The notes: a model not told the origin generated them from the letters alone. 64,000 bases of DNA from Dysgonomonas sp. Marseille-P4677 (GCF_016652235.1 NZ_JAEPKU010000002.1:58253-122252); one strand, 5' to 3'; positions 8,925 through 17,788 are shown, counted from the stretch's first letter. Program-made: numbers and translations.

Positions 8925-9854
8925 ATGAAAACAATAATATTCGACTACTTAGAATTTTCTCTTTCGGAACACAATTGTGTAATTATACCAGATTTTGGAG
9001 GATTCATTATAAACATTGATCCTGCCATATTATGTTCTAATGGTGTGATCAACCCTCCTAAACAAAGTATTGTTTTCAATCCTGAGTTAAAACACGATGA
9101 CGGAATCTTAACATCCTACATTAGTAAAGACGAGAATATATCTTACAACGCTGCTTCAAAAAAAATAAAAGATTTTGTTTCTGTTTTGAGATCAGATATA
9201 AAATCTGGAAAAAGTGTGCAATGTAGCAAACTTGGTGAATTAAAAATAAACGACGAAGGCAATATTTCTTTTATTACCAATAAATTAATTTATTTTCCAT
9301 CCCAATTTGGTCTATATCCTACAGAAATGAAAAGACTTTCTGTAATTGAAAATATTGCAACAAGAGAAAAAAGAAATGTATCCCTTAAATATACTACGAG
9401 CAGTATAGCGGCTGCTGTCGCCGCCATATTACTATTTATTGCGCCTAGCGGAAACATTAAAGATGTAAATTTAGGGAATACAACTCAAAAAGCAGATTTT
9501 ATATCAAGCATCACAACCTCGCTAACCGCTATAAACGATAATAAGGATAATGTGTTTTCATCTGCTTTTACCTCGGCCAATGAGACAGTCCCTGAGAAGA
9601 ATACTACGATACCAACCCGTACATATTATATCATAATAGGAGGAGAAGAAACTAAGAACCGAGCTGATATACTATTAGAGAAAATACAAAAAAATAGTTT
9701 CCCTAAAGCTCAAATGCTAACAACATCTGACAGATATAGAATATACATATCATCATTTGATGACAAAACGCAAGCTGAAGCATTCTTGGAAACATTCAGG
9801 AAAGAAAATCCAGCTTTCGAAACTGCCTGGCTATATTCTAAACGCAATTATTAA
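8925..9854 (+). CDS. HU/CCDC81-like and SPOR domain membrane protein
   Basis: A 309-residue protein with three parts. The N-terminal 130 residues resemble the Bacteroidetes HU-like (CCDC81-prokaryotic) domain, with IIPDFGGFI and KSVQCSKLGELKINDEGNI. A transmembrane helix lies at about 158-173 (SSIAAAVAAILLFIAP). A C-terminal SPOR domain (about 228-309) begins TYYIIIGGEETKNRADIL and ends FRKENPAFETAWLYSKRNY. SPOR domains bind denuded septal peptidoglycan, which suggests a cell-envelope or division role with a cytoplasmic HU-like part; the precise function is unknown. It is a single-gene unit ending at a strong bidirectional terminator shared with upp. Confidence 0.8.
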   Translation: MKTIIFDYLEFSLSEHNCVIIPDFGGFIINIDPAILCSNGVINPPKQSIVFNPELKHDDGILTSYISKDENISYNAASKKIKDFVSVLRSDIKSGKSVQCSKLGELKINDEGNISFITNKLIYFPSQFGLYPTEMKRLSVIENIATREKRNVSLKYTTSSIAAAVAAILLFIAPSGNIKDVNLGNTTQKADFISSITTSLTAINDNKDNVFSSAFTSANETVPEKNTTIPTRTYYIIIGGEETKNRADILLEKIQKNSFPKAQMLTTSDRYRIYISSFDDKTQAEAFLETFRKENPAFETAWLYSKRNY

Positions 9855-9872
9855 ATCTATATATAATAAAAA

Positions 9873-9892
9873 AAGTCCGGTTTTCCGGACTT
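9873..9892. terminator. bidirectional terminator between the HU/SPOR gene and upp
   Basis: Stem AAGTCCGG (9873-9880), loop TTTT, stem CCGGACTT (9885-9892), with A-rich sequence on the left and T-rich on the right, so it works in both directions for the convergent genes. Confidence 0.9.
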
Positions 9893-9917
9893 TTTTTATT
9901 ATTTCAAGAATTAATGC

Positions 9918-10574
9918 CTACTCCTTTTCTCCATAAGCTAAATCTCCCGCATCACCTAATCCCGGCAGAATATAAGCATATTCGTTTAAGTCAGGATCAA
10001 TAGCCGCTGCCCAGATAGTAGTCTTATCCTGAGGAAAATTCTTCTCACAATATTCTATTGCCTGGCGACTGGCAATGATAGTTGCAATATGCACATGTTT
10101 CGGTTCCCCCTTTGTCAATAAAGCTTGATATGACAAATCCATACTTCCTCCGGTTGCTAACATCGGATCTGTAAGAATAAGCACCTTATCCTCTATTTTA
10201 GGAGAAGCTATATATTCGATATGAACATGAAAACTCTGATGACTTTCTCTGTACTTACGATATGCCGACACAAATGCATTCTCAGCCTTATCAAAGTAAT
10301 TTAAAAAGCCATGATGATATACAAGGCCTGCACGCAAAATAGTTCCTATAACGATAGGGTCTGTCGGTACATTTGTTACGGATCTACCTAATGGAGTAAC
10401 TGTTTCTAATGATGAATAGTTCAAGACGCGACTGATCTCATAAGCCATCACTTCTCCTATTCGTTCGACATTACGCCTAAAACGCATACTGTCTTTTTGA
10501 ATTTCCACATCGCGTAACTCACTAACAAAACGATTCAAAATAGTGTTTTGTTCGGAAAGATTAATTGTTCTCAT
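9918..10574 (-). CDS. upp: uracil phosphoribosyltransferase
   Basis: Salvages uracil to UMP using PRPP. The 218-residue protein contains the PRPP loop LILTDPMLATGGSMDL and the C-terminal uracil-binding region YILPGLGDAGDLAYG. The ATG at 10574 (MRTINLSEQN) is preferred over an upstream TTG at 10592. GTILRAGLVYHHGF matches the conserved early segment of the family. It is monocistronic as far as can be seen and converges on the terminator at 9873-9892. Confidence 0.95.
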   Translation of the reverse strand: MRTINLSEQNTILNRFVSELRDVEIQKDSMRFRRNVERIGEVMAYEISRVLNYSSLETVTPLGRSVTNVPTDPIVIGTILRAGLVYHHGFLNYFDKAENAFVSAYRKYRESHQSFHVHIEYIASPKIEDKVLILTDPMLATGGSMDLSYQALLTKGEPKHVHIATIIASRQAIEYCEKNFPQDKTTIWAAAIDPDLNEYAYILPGLGDAGDLAYGEKE

Positions 10575-10633
10575 GTTGTTATTTTCGGGCAAATTTAGTA
10601 GTTTTCTTTCAAATTTCCGATCTAGCTTTTAAA

Positions 10634-11377
10634 TTATTTATTCCATATCTCCCATGCTGCCAAAGCCTGTAGCACAAGCATCTCCTCTCCATTTTTGACC
10701 GTAGCTCCCTGCTCCTTTCCTAATCTTAGGAATTTAGTTTCAGCAGGATTGTAAACCAGATCATACAACAAATGATTGGGAGTGAGGAACTGATAAGGAA
10801 TATCAGCACATTCATCTATGTTGGGAAATGTACCTAAGGGTGATGTATTTATAATTACAGAATTCTCTCGAATTATATCTTCACACAAGTTTTTATAAAC
10901 TAATTGTCCAGGCTTAGCTGTACGTGAAACAAAAGTAAAGGCAACGCCCAAGTTTTCTAAAGCTTTCGCTACAGCTTTCGACGCGCCACCGGTGCCAAGG
11001 ACCAAGGCCTTTTTATGAATATCCCGGTTTAGCAATGGGGCTATTGAGTTTTGAAAACCAATAATATCCGAATTATATCCGATCAATCTAAGCTTCCCAT
11101 TTTCCCTGATAAACTTAATGACGTTTATTGCTCCGATCTCCTTTGCTTGTGAATCAAGATCATCAAGGAAGGAGATAATTGCTTCTTTATATGGTATCGT
11201 AACGTTTAATCCGTTCAAGATAGGATTATCCTTTATAACGTCTGCAAATCGAGAAATATCACTAATCTCAAATTTTACATACTGCGCATCAATTTCTTCT
11301 TTTAAAAATTTATCAGTGAAGAAACGTGGCGAAAAAGAATGAGTAAGGGGATTCCCTATTATTCCGTACAAATCCAT
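10634..11377 (-). CDS. aroE: shikimate dehydrogenase
   Basis: Reduces 3-dehydroshikimate to shikimate in the aromatic amino-acid pathway. The N-terminus MDLYGIIGNPLTHSFSP is the substrate-binding signature. LNVTIPYKEAI contains the catalytic lysine, and VLGTGGASKAVAKAL is the NADP-binding loop. The C-terminus NGEEMLVLQALAAWEIW is typical. At 247 residues it is slightly shorter than E. coli AroE (272), as usual in Bacteroidetes. It lies 59 nt upstream of upp on the same strand; co-transcription is possible. Confidence 0.95.
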   Translation of the reverse strand: MDLYGIIGNPLTHSFSPRFFTDKFLKEEIDAQYVKFEISDISRFADVIKDNPILNGLNVTIPYKEAIISFLDDLDSQAKEIGAINVIKFIRENGKLRLIGYNSDIIGFQNSIAPLLNRDIHKKALVLGTGGASKAVAKALENLGVAFTFVSRTAKPGQLVYKNLCEDIIRENSVIINTSPLGTFPNIDECADIPYQFLTPNHLLYDLVYNPAETKFLRLGKEQGATVKNGEEMLVLQALAAWEIWNK

Positions 11378-11441
11378 TTTAAATTATATTTATTAGACTC
11401 GAATAACTAAGATATAAAACCTTATAGTTTCGAAAATACAA

Positions 11442-11479
11442 AAAAATAGGATAACTGCGATAAGCGTTATCCTATTTTT
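11442..11479 (-). terminator. terminator after the OmpH-like gene
   Basis: A perfect 14-bp inverted repeat (11442-11455 and 11466-11479, arms AAAAATAGGATAAC / GTTATCCTATTTTT) with a 10-nt loop, just downstream of the minus-strand gene ending at 11495. Confidence 0.85.
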
Positions 11480-11494
11480 ATATCCTTATACCTA

Positions 11495-12112
11495 TTACTT
11501 AGCGGCTTCTGGTTTATAACGGGCGTTTAATAATGCCAATACATCTTTTGTGATATCGTATGAATCTTTTGCCAATAAGACGTTATCTAAACCAAGATTA
11601 TTAAAGATTATTTGATAATTAGCAACCTTATTATATATCTTCAAACATGTACGTACAGAGTCTGTAACCTGAGCGTTTGTTTTATTTTGCTCTATAACAT
11701 AATCTTCTCTCATTTTTTCAGCTGTTGTGTGTAAATCAGCTTCCATTTTTCGAAGGCGAACGGACTCTTGCTCCATGCGCTCCTGACTCAAGAAAGCATT
11801 ATTCTGAGCTTTTCTTTGAAAATCTGCAACCTCACTCTCAAATTGTCTTTGTTTTTGAGTAAGAGTTGTATTCATACTATTATACTTCTTCATCAATACT
11901 TCATTTGCATCCTTTGCATAAGTATAGTTCATTAGTAGAGAATCCATATTTACATATGCTATAGGCAAAACACCTGTAGAATCCCCTTTTGAAAACGAAG
12001 GAGATGTAACACTTTCTTCCGAATTTTTCTTATTAGATGTAAAGAACAAAATAAATAAAACGATTATTGCTACAGCAAGTACACCGTTAATAACATAAGA
12101 GATATTCTTCAT
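11495..12112 (-). CDS. OmpH/Skp-family periplasmic chaperone-like protein
   Basis: A 205-residue protein with an N-terminal membrane anchor (ISYVINGVLAVAIIVLFILFF) rather than a cleaved signal peptide. A beta strand PIAYVNMDSLLMNY and a long charged helical region (about 60-140, TLTQKQRQFESEVADFQRKA) give the Skp tentacle fold. The family binds unfolded outer-membrane proteins in the periplasm. A retained anchor suggests it acts at the inner membrane. It stands alone, with a -7 box about 98 nt upstream and a strong terminator. Most Bacteroidetes carry several OmpH paralogues, so the client range cannot be inferred. Confidence 0.85.
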   Translation of the reverse strand: MKNISYVINGVLAVAIIVLFILFFTSNKKNSEESVTSPSFSKGDSTGVLPIAYVNMDSLLMNYTYAKDANEVLMKKYNSMNTTLTQKQRQFESEVADFQRKAQNNAFLSQERMEQESVRLRKMEADLHTTAEKMREDYVIEQNKTNAQVTDSVRTCLKIYNKVANYQIIFNNLGLDNVLLAKDSYDITKDVLALLNARYKPEAAK

Positions 12113-12209
12113 TTATATAAATGCATTTAGTTAATCTTCCTCAATAAAAAACTTGCAGGTGCAAATTTACATATAAAATCAATATAATACCATTTTTCGA
12201 ACGACTTGG

Positions 12210-12217
12210 CAAAGATA
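12210..12217 (-). promoter_or_regulatory. -7 box for the OmpH-like gene
   Basis: TATCTTTG on the minus strand, about 98 nt before the ATG at 12112. A possible TTTG lies upstream (12237-12234), but at a 16-nt spacing instead of 19. Confidence 0.45.
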
Positions 12218-12345
12218 TATCATTATGTTAAAACAAAGCTATATAGAAACCTTTAAAAGATGTAAAAAAATTACTTTTTATATGTTTATATCTATATTTT
12301 TATGTGTTATTATAAAATCCAATATCTCAATTTAAAAATATAAAC

Positions 12346-13803
12346 ATGACTAATAAAGATTTAAAGCCTGGAAGCGTATGGAATTATTTCTATGAAATAA
12401 CTCAAATTCCTCATCCGTCTAAAAAAGAAGAAAAAATAATTGCCTACCTCCTCGATTTTGCAAAAAAACATAATCTGGAAGCAAAAAAGGACGAAATAGG
12501 CAATGTCCTTATCACAAAAGGTGCAACGAAAGGCAAAGAAAACTTGCCAACCGTAATTCTTCAAGGACATGTAGACATGGTATGTGAGAAGAATAGTGAC
12601 ACTGTTCATGACTTTGACAATGATCCTCTGGAAACAATAATAGAAAATGACTGGTTGAGAGCTAATGGTACAACGCTAGGCGCCGATAATGGTATTGGAG
12701 TAGCTGCTGCGCTAGCAATCCTTTCATCTAATGATATTGAACACGGGAAACTCGAATGCCTATTCACTGTGGATGAAGAAACCGGCCTAACCGGGGCATA
12801 TGCTCTTGGTAAAGATTTTCTTAATGGGGATATCCTCATCAATCTGGATACAGAAGAAGAAGGTGAAATATATATAGGGTGTGCAGGAGGTAAAATAACA
12901 ACTGCAACCTTCACATATAAACCGGAAGATATTCCATCAAACTATTTCTGGTTCAGGACAGAGGTCAAAGGACTAAACGGTGGACACTCCGGTTCTGAGA
13001 TACATAAAGGATTGGGCAACGCGAATAAAATTCTAAATCGTTATTTATGGGATCTTAGCAGAAAATACGATTTGGTACTTGCCAAAATAGACGGAGGAAA
13101 TCTGCACAATGCCATTGCTCGTGAGGCATATGCTATTGCAGGCGTACCTTACAATAAGAAAGAAGAGATTATAGTTGATTTAAATATACTGGCTCCGGAA
13201 ATTGAAGCCGAGCTAAAAAACATCGATCCAAATCTAAAAATGACTGTACTATCGACAGACAAACCGGAATTCGTTATAGACAAAGATACTACCTACAATC
13301 TGCTTAATGCGCTTTATGCCTGTCCTCATGGAGTACTTGGCATGAGTATGGAAATCTCCGGACTAGTAGAAACTTCGACAAACCTGGCTTCGGTAAAGAT
13401 GAAAGATAACAATACAATCGTTATCACCACAAGCCAAAGAAGTTCGACTAATTCATTAAAAGACGATGCAGGAAATATAATAAACTCGGTATTTACATTA
13501 GCTAAAGCTAAAGTAGAGCATTCGGCCGGCTATCCGGGATGGAAACCCAACCCTGATTCGAAAACACTAAACGTAGCTAAAGAGGCTTACAAAAAACTAT
13601 TTGGAAAAGAAGCCGAAATAATGGCTATCCATGCCGGACTTGAATGTGGACTATTTTTAGAAAAATATCCCCATCTGGATATGATTTCATGTGGCCCTAC
13701 CATTAGAGAAGCGCACTCCCCTGCCGAGAAGGTACAAATATCGTCGGTAGAAAAATGGTGGATATTCCTATTGGAAATATTAAAAAACATCCCGGCTAAA
13801 TAA
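12346..13803 (+). CDS. pepD: aminoacyl-histidine dipeptidase (M20C peptidase)
   Basis: A cytosolic zinc dipeptidase hydrolysing Xaa-His dipeptides. The 485-residue protein has the M20 metal motifs VILQGHVDMVCEKN, TTLGADNGIGVAAAL and FTVDEETGLTGA, plus MAIHAGLECGLF near the C-terminus and GPTIREAHSPAE as the final metal-ligand segment. Length is that of PepD rather than of the shorter PepT or ArgE relatives. It is a single gene followed by a hairpin terminator. Confidence 0.94.
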   Translation: MTNKDLKPGSVWNYFYEITQIPHPSKKEEKIIAYLLDFAKKHNLEAKKDEIGNVLITKGATKGKENLPTVILQGHVDMVCEKNSDTVHDFDNDPLETIIENDWLRANGTTLGADNGIGVAAALAILSSNDIEHGKLECLFTVDEETGLTGAYALGKDFLNGDILINLDTEEEGEIYIGCAGGKITTATFTYKPEDIPSNYFWFRTEVKGLNGGHSGSEIHKGLGNANKILNRYLWDLSRKYDLVLAKIDGGNLHNAIAREAYAIAGVPYNKKEEIIVDLNILAPEIEAELKNIDPNLKMTVLSTDKPEFVIDKDTTYNLLNALYACPHGVLGMSMEISGLVETSTNLASVKMKDNNTIVITTSQRSSTNSLKDDAGNIINSVFTLAKAKVEHSAGYPGWKPNPDSKTLNVAKEAYKKLFGKEAEIMAIHAGLECGLFLEKYPHLDMISCGPTIREAHSPAEKVQISSVEKWWIFLLEILKNIPAK

Positions 13804-13834
13804 AATTTGTTTATAATCATATAGTCAATTGAAA

Positions 13835-13868
13835 AATGCCGACAGGGAAGACCAACCTTGTCGGCATT
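13835..13868 (+). terminator. terminator after pepD
   Basis: A 13-bp stem (13835-13847 and 13856-13868, with one G-T wobble) and an 8-nt loop. The T-tract after it is short (TTATATTA), so efficiency is uncertain. Confidence 0.6.
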
Positions 13869-14074
13869 TATATTACAGATTATTTTTCTTTAAATACATA
13901 ATCCTTTTTAGTTTTGTCTTTTGTTCTACCAAAAAAAATTATCTTTACTTTATAATTGAGTAATATAAAACTCTATTTGTATAATTTTTGCATCAACATA
14001 CAGACTTACAAGGATAAACCAACTTGAACTTCTTAGTTTCAGAATGCAGCTAAACTAAAAATAGAAATCGATCG

Positions 14075-14101
14075 AAAAGGTGTACAACTTTGTCACCTTT
14101 T
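14075..14101 (+). promoter_or_regulatory. palindromic promoter element, copy 1 (upstream of the DsbA-like gene)
   Basis: AAAAGGTG-N11-CACCTTTT with perfect 8-bp arms. The spacer TACAACTTTGT contains a degenerate -7 box (CAACTTTG). It ends 30 nt before the ATG at 14132. Related sites lie at 20863-20888 and 50663-50688. Confidence 0.5.
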
Positions 14102-14131
14102 AGTTAAAAATATATATACAACTACATAACA

Positions 14132-14857
14132 ATGGATAAAATGAAAATTGAAATCTGGTCTGATATAGCCTGCCCATACTGCTACATAGGAAAAAGAAAG
14201 ATGGAAGCGGCATTAGACCAATTTGCACATAAAGATAAAGTAGAACTCGTCTGGCATAGCTACGAATTAGACCCAAGCCTGCCGAAAGAAGCCTTGGAAT
14301 CGAAAATATATGAGTATTTTTCTATAAAATACAAGATGAGTTATAATGAAGCTCACGAAAATATGGAAAATGTAACAAAGCTGGCAAAAGAAGTGGGACT
14401 GGATTACAACTTTGACAACCTTATTGTAGCCAACACATCCGACGCTCTACGACTAGTTAAACTTGCAAAGGAATTTAATCTGGCTACCGAAGCCGAAGAA
14501 ATCTTATTCGACGCATATTTTGTCAAAGGCGAGGACATCAGTGACAGGGAAACACTTATAAAATTAGGTACCGCAATAGGCTTAAAAGAAAATTCAATTC
14601 TAAAAATACTGGATAGTGACCTCTACAAAAATGAAATAGTAAAAGATGTTGAGTTCAGTGAAAATGAACTCAATCTACAATACATCCCTTTTTATTTGTT
14701 TAATAACAAACAAATAGTACAAGGTTCGATACCCGAAGGAGATTATCTTAAGGTATTGACCGAAGCTTATGCCGAATGGGAGCAAAAAGGAATATCTCAA
14801 GAAAGGGGAGACATCATAAGTGGACAATCGTGCTCTATAGATGGAGTTTGTAGCTAA
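14132..14857 (+). CDS. DsbA-family thiol oxidoreductase (FrnE-like)
   Basis: A 241-residue thioredoxin-fold protein with the active site DIACPYCYIGKRKM (CPYC) close to the N-terminus, and a DsbA-like helical insertion. It has no signal peptide, so it is cytoplasmic, as in the FrnE/2-hydroxychromene isomerase branch. YIPFYLFNNKQIVQGSIP contains the cis-proline loop. A C-terminal pair of cysteines (SGQSCSIDGVCS) recalls the extra C-terminal motif of FrnE. The family acts as a disulfide oxidoreductase or isomerase, often stress-linked; the substrate is unknown. It starts a probable operon with the two following genes (11-nt gap). Confidence 0.88.
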   Translation: MDKMKIEIWSDIACPYCYIGKRKMEAALDQFAHKDKVELVWHSYELDPSLPKEALESKIYEYFSIKYKMSYNEAHENMENVTKLAKEVGLDYNFDNLIVANTSDALRLVKLAKEFNLATEAEEILFDAYFVKGEDISDRETLIKLGTAIGLKENSILKILDSDLYKNEIVKDVEFSENELNLQYIPFYLFNNKQIVQGSIPEGDYLKVLTEAYAEWEQKGISQERGDIISGQSCSIDGVCS

Positions 14858-14868
14858 AAGACAATTAG

Positions 14869-16284
14869 GTGAGAAAATTTATATACCTTATTATATATAC
14901 CGTATTATCGTTGGCATTTATTACGTGTTCCAACGACGATGACTTTTCTTCCGATGGAAATTTACCTCTTACGTTTTCATCGGATTTGATTAGTTTCGAC
15001 ACTATCTTCTCGGAGATAGATTCCCCGACAAGAAAGTTTAAAATATATAATAAAAACAACAACTCACTTATTATACAATCGATAGAATTGATGAATCCCA
15101 AAAAAAGTGGATTCAGGATGAACATCGATGGAGAAAATGGTAGTATTATTTCAAGTGTAGAAATCTTGAAAAAAGACAGTCTTTTCGGATTCATCGAAGT
15201 TACCGCACCTTCATCCAATTCAGAAATTCCGATATTGATAAAAGATTCTATTAAATTTACAACAAACGGAAACGTTCAATACCTACAACTACAAGCTATA
15301 GGACAAGACGTATATATATGGAAAGGCGAAAGAATCACAAGAGATACACTCATTACAAAGAGAAAGCCTCTTCTGATTTACGATTCTATAGTGATAGATA
15401 ATAAAGCTACGGCCACTATAGAAGCTGGAGTCAAGATTTTTATGAAGAACAATGCAACTATCGAAGTACATGGATCATTGAAAGCCGAAGGTTCGATAGA
15501 AGAGCCTGTTATAATAAGAGGGGAACGCTTTGATAAGTTCGATAATGTTATTCCATACGATAACATTCCAGGACAATGGGGTGGCATTCGCTTTCATCCG
15601 GAAAGTTACAACAATCGTCTGGAAAATACCAACATAAGAAATGCTGAACGAGGAATAACATTTTATGCATCAAATACGAAGTATAAAAAAGCAACGCTAA
15701 TCAACACTTCTGTTCAGAACACCTCTGAGTACGGGGTATTAGCAAGCAACAGCAATATAGATGCTATCAACTGTTTATTTTCAAACTCAAACGGAACGCT
15801 ACTAACGTTAAATGGTGGAGAATACTCTTTCTTACATTGTACTATGGCCAATTATTTCAGTTGGTTCTCATCATTCAGAACAAAAGAAAGTATTATTATA
15901 AGTAATAACTCTAAAATTGGAAAAGACACACCACTCGATAAGTGTGATATTATAAATTCAATTATTTATGGTACAATAAAAAAAGAGCTAGCATTAGACA
16001 GTACTGCAAATACAACATTCAACTATCAATTTAGAAGTTGCATTATTAAAGCAGAAGAAAGTACTGGTCCGCTTTTCAGCAATATTATATGGAATACAGA
16101 CCCTTCTTTCCTGTATTTAAATAATGAGGGATACTATTTCTATAATTTCGAGCTAAAATCCCCCTCCCCTGCCATCGACAAAGCAGATAGAACATATTCA
16201 GAAAGGGCACCTTTCGATATAAAAGGTCGGTCCAGACTAAGTGATACCAATCCAGATATAGGCTGTTATGAATGGATTAAGTAA
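14869..16284 (+). CDS. surface lipoprotein with predicted right-handed beta-helix
   Basis: A 471-residue protein beginning at a GTG; a stop codon directly precedes it in frame, so no longer start is possible. MRKFIYLIIYTVLSLAFITCSNDDD is a lipoprotein signal with its lipobox cysteine followed by an acidic stretch, typical of outer-membrane lipoproteins. The N-terminal 140 residues look like a beta-sandwich. From about 160 on, short turns such as IEAGVKIFMKNNATIEVHGS and WGGIRFHPES suggest a parallel beta-helix like polysaccharide-binding or lyase folds, but I see no catalytic motif. It overlaps the next gene by 17 bp. Function unknown. Confidence 0.78.
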   Translation: MRKFIYLIIYTVLSLAFITCSNDDDFSSDGNLPLTFSSDLISFDTIFSEIDSPTRKFKIYNKNNNSLIIQSIELMNPKKSGFRMNIDGENGSIISSVEILKKDSLFGFIEVTAPSSNSEIPILIKDSIKFTTNGNVQYLQLQAIGQDVYIWKGERITRDTLITKRKPLLIYDSIVIDNKATATIEAGVKIFMKNNATIEVHGSLKAEGSIEEPVIIRGERFDKFDNVIPYDNIPGQWGGIRFHPESYNNRLENTNIRNAERGITFYASNTKYKKATLINTSVQNTSEYGVLASNSNIDAINCLFSNSNGTLLTLNGGEYSFLHCTMANYFSWFSSFRTKESIIISNNSKIGKDTPLDKCDIINSIIYGTIKKELALDSTANTTFNYQFRSCIIKAEESTGPLFSNIIWNTDPSFLYLNNEGYYFYNFELKSPSPAIDKADRTYSERAPFDIKGRSRLSDTNPDIGCYEWIK

Positions 16285-17314
16285 TATAAGAAAAACGGTA
16301 TTACTACTAATCTTATTATCTGTCTTCGTCCTGCAAACAAAAGGACAAGAGAGGTTTCGCATCATGTTTTATAATGTAGAAAACATGTACGATACGAAAG
16401 ACAATCCCAAAACACATGATGAAGACCTCACTCCTTCAGGGCAATTGCGATGGTCGAATTACAGATATTGGAAAAAACTGAATGATATAAGCAAAGTAAT
16501 TTCATCAGTTGGTAAACAGCGACCACCTGCACTAGTTGGCATGTGCGAAGTTGAAAATGATTCGGTTTTATACGACTTAACCAAAAGAGCTGCTTTGCGG
16601 AAAGATAAATATGAATATATAATTACAAATTCGAAAGACAGTAGAGGATCCAATGTCGCTTTGTTATATCAAAGAGACGAAATCAAAATAATAAGTAAGA
16701 AATTCTATCGTCCTATTATAGAAACAGCTTTTTATAAAGCAACACGAGATATATTACATGTAACAGGCAAAGTTATCAATGGAGAGGTATTAGATATATT
16801 TGTTTGTCATTTCCCTTCACGAAACGAAGGGATAAATAAAACCCGTCCATACAGAATAAAATGCGCAGAACTAATAAAACAAAAAACGGACAGCCTTTTA
16901 CAGATACGCAAAAACGCAAACATTATCATCATGGGCGACTTCAATGATTATCCGAATGATATAAGTATAAAAGAAACTCTAAAAGCTCAAAGCATCAAGT
17001 CATATATCTCCAACAAGAACCTTTATAATATGTATTACCATAAAGCATTGGAAAAAAATGGAGGTACATACAAATACAGAGGAAAATGGAACTATTTGGA
17101 TCAGTTCATTGTAAGTGGAAATCTATTGAAAGACAATGGTAAAACGATTATAAAAGATAAAGAGGCATCTGTATTTTCAACCGACTTTCTCCTTCATGCA
17201 GACAGCAAAAAATATGGAGGGCAAAAACCTTTTCGTACGTACCTTGGATTTAAATATCTGGGAGGCTATAGCGACCATCTGCCTATCTATATGGATCTGC
17301 AAATAAAAAACTGA
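16268..17314 (+). CDS. secreted endonuclease/exonuclease/phosphatase family protein
   Basis: A 348-residue DNase I-like fold protein with an N-terminal signal segment (VLLLILLSVFVLQTKGQ). The metal and catalytic motifs are all present: FRIMFYNVENMYDT, GMCEVENDSVL, FVCHFPSR, NIIIMGDFNDYP and the terminal GGYSDHLPIYMDL. The family includes nucleases, sphingomyelinases and inositol phosphatases; the export signal suggests an extracytoplasmic nuclease or phosphodiesterase. It starts inside the end of the beta-helix lipoprotein gene, so the two are translationally coupled. Confidence 0.86.
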   Translation: MNGLSNIRKTVLLLILLSVFVLQTKGQERFRIMFYNVENMYDTKDNPKTHDEDLTPSGQLRWSNYRYWKKLNDISKVISSVGKQRPPALVGMCEVENDSVLYDLTKRAALRKDKYEYIITNSKDSRGSNVALLYQRDEIKIISKKFYRPIIETAFYKATRDILHVTGKVINGEVLDIFVCHFPSRNEGINKTRPYRIKCAELIKQKTDSLLQIRKNANIIIMGDFNDYPNDISIKETLKAQSIKSYISNKNLYNMYYHKALEKNGGTYKYRGKWNYLDQFIVSGNLLKDNGKTIIKDKEASVFSTDFLLHADSKKYGGQKPFRTYLGFKYLGGYSDHLPIYMDLQIKN

Positions 17315-17788
17315 TTACTTTTCTTGTAAAGCTTCGCTAATATTACCAAAAACAGCTGCAAGCAAAAAGCGCACCTGTTTTTGTCCGCTTTCATCGATCC
17401 CTGCCAATGCAGCATCTACAGTTTCGTATACAGCTTTATTAGCCTTCTCTTTTATCGACCGGCCTAAATCAGTGAGATGTATATAATTAGACCTGCGATC
17501 TGTTGTAGAAGCATTCCGATATACTAAGTTTTGTTTTGCAAGATTATCAATCAATCGTGTCATACTAGGCTTATCTTTGAATGTAGAATTACATAAAGTC
17601 TGTTGAGTCACACCATCTTCACGCCACAGAAAAGCCAATACAGACCATTGTTCGGGTGTTATATCAAGTCCCGCCTTCCGAAAATTACGATACATCATAC
17701 GGTTGATAGCCATCGACACCTTCCCGTTTATGATAGGGAATATAAGGTCTAAATCTTGATCGACACTTAATATTTCTTCTTTATCCAT
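17315..17788 (-). CDS. MarR-family transcriptional regulator
   Basis: A 157-residue winged-helix protein. The central region ITPEQWSVLAFLWREDGVTQQTLCN is the recognition-helix region, and RRSNYIHLTDLGRSIKEKA is the wing and following helix typical of MarR. The ATG at 17788 (MDKEEILS) is chosen over a TTG at 17818. The stop abuts the end of the convergent nuclease-like gene with no space. The ligand and targets are unknown; it may regulate its own promoter. Confidence 0.9.
   Translation of the reverse strand: MDKEEILSVDQDLDLIFPIINGKVSMAINRMMYRNFRKAGLDITPEQWSVLAFLWREDGVTQQTLCNSTFKDKPSMTRLIDNLAKQNLVYRNASTTDRRSNYIHLTDLGRSIKEKANKAVYETVDAALAGIDESGQKQVRFLLAAVFGNISEALQEK

Larger units (their letters stand above)
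13804..14131 (+). other. intergenic region with terminator, inverted repeats and upstream region of the DsbA-like gene
   Basis: 328 bp without a gene. It holds the pepD terminator (13835-13868), an AT-rich stretch, a short inverted repeat TTAGTTT-N12-AAACTAA (14033-14058), and the 27-bp palindromic element at 14075-14101 that recurs in front of zwf and of the gene starting at 50626. I see no ORF or tRNA here. Confidence 0.6.
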
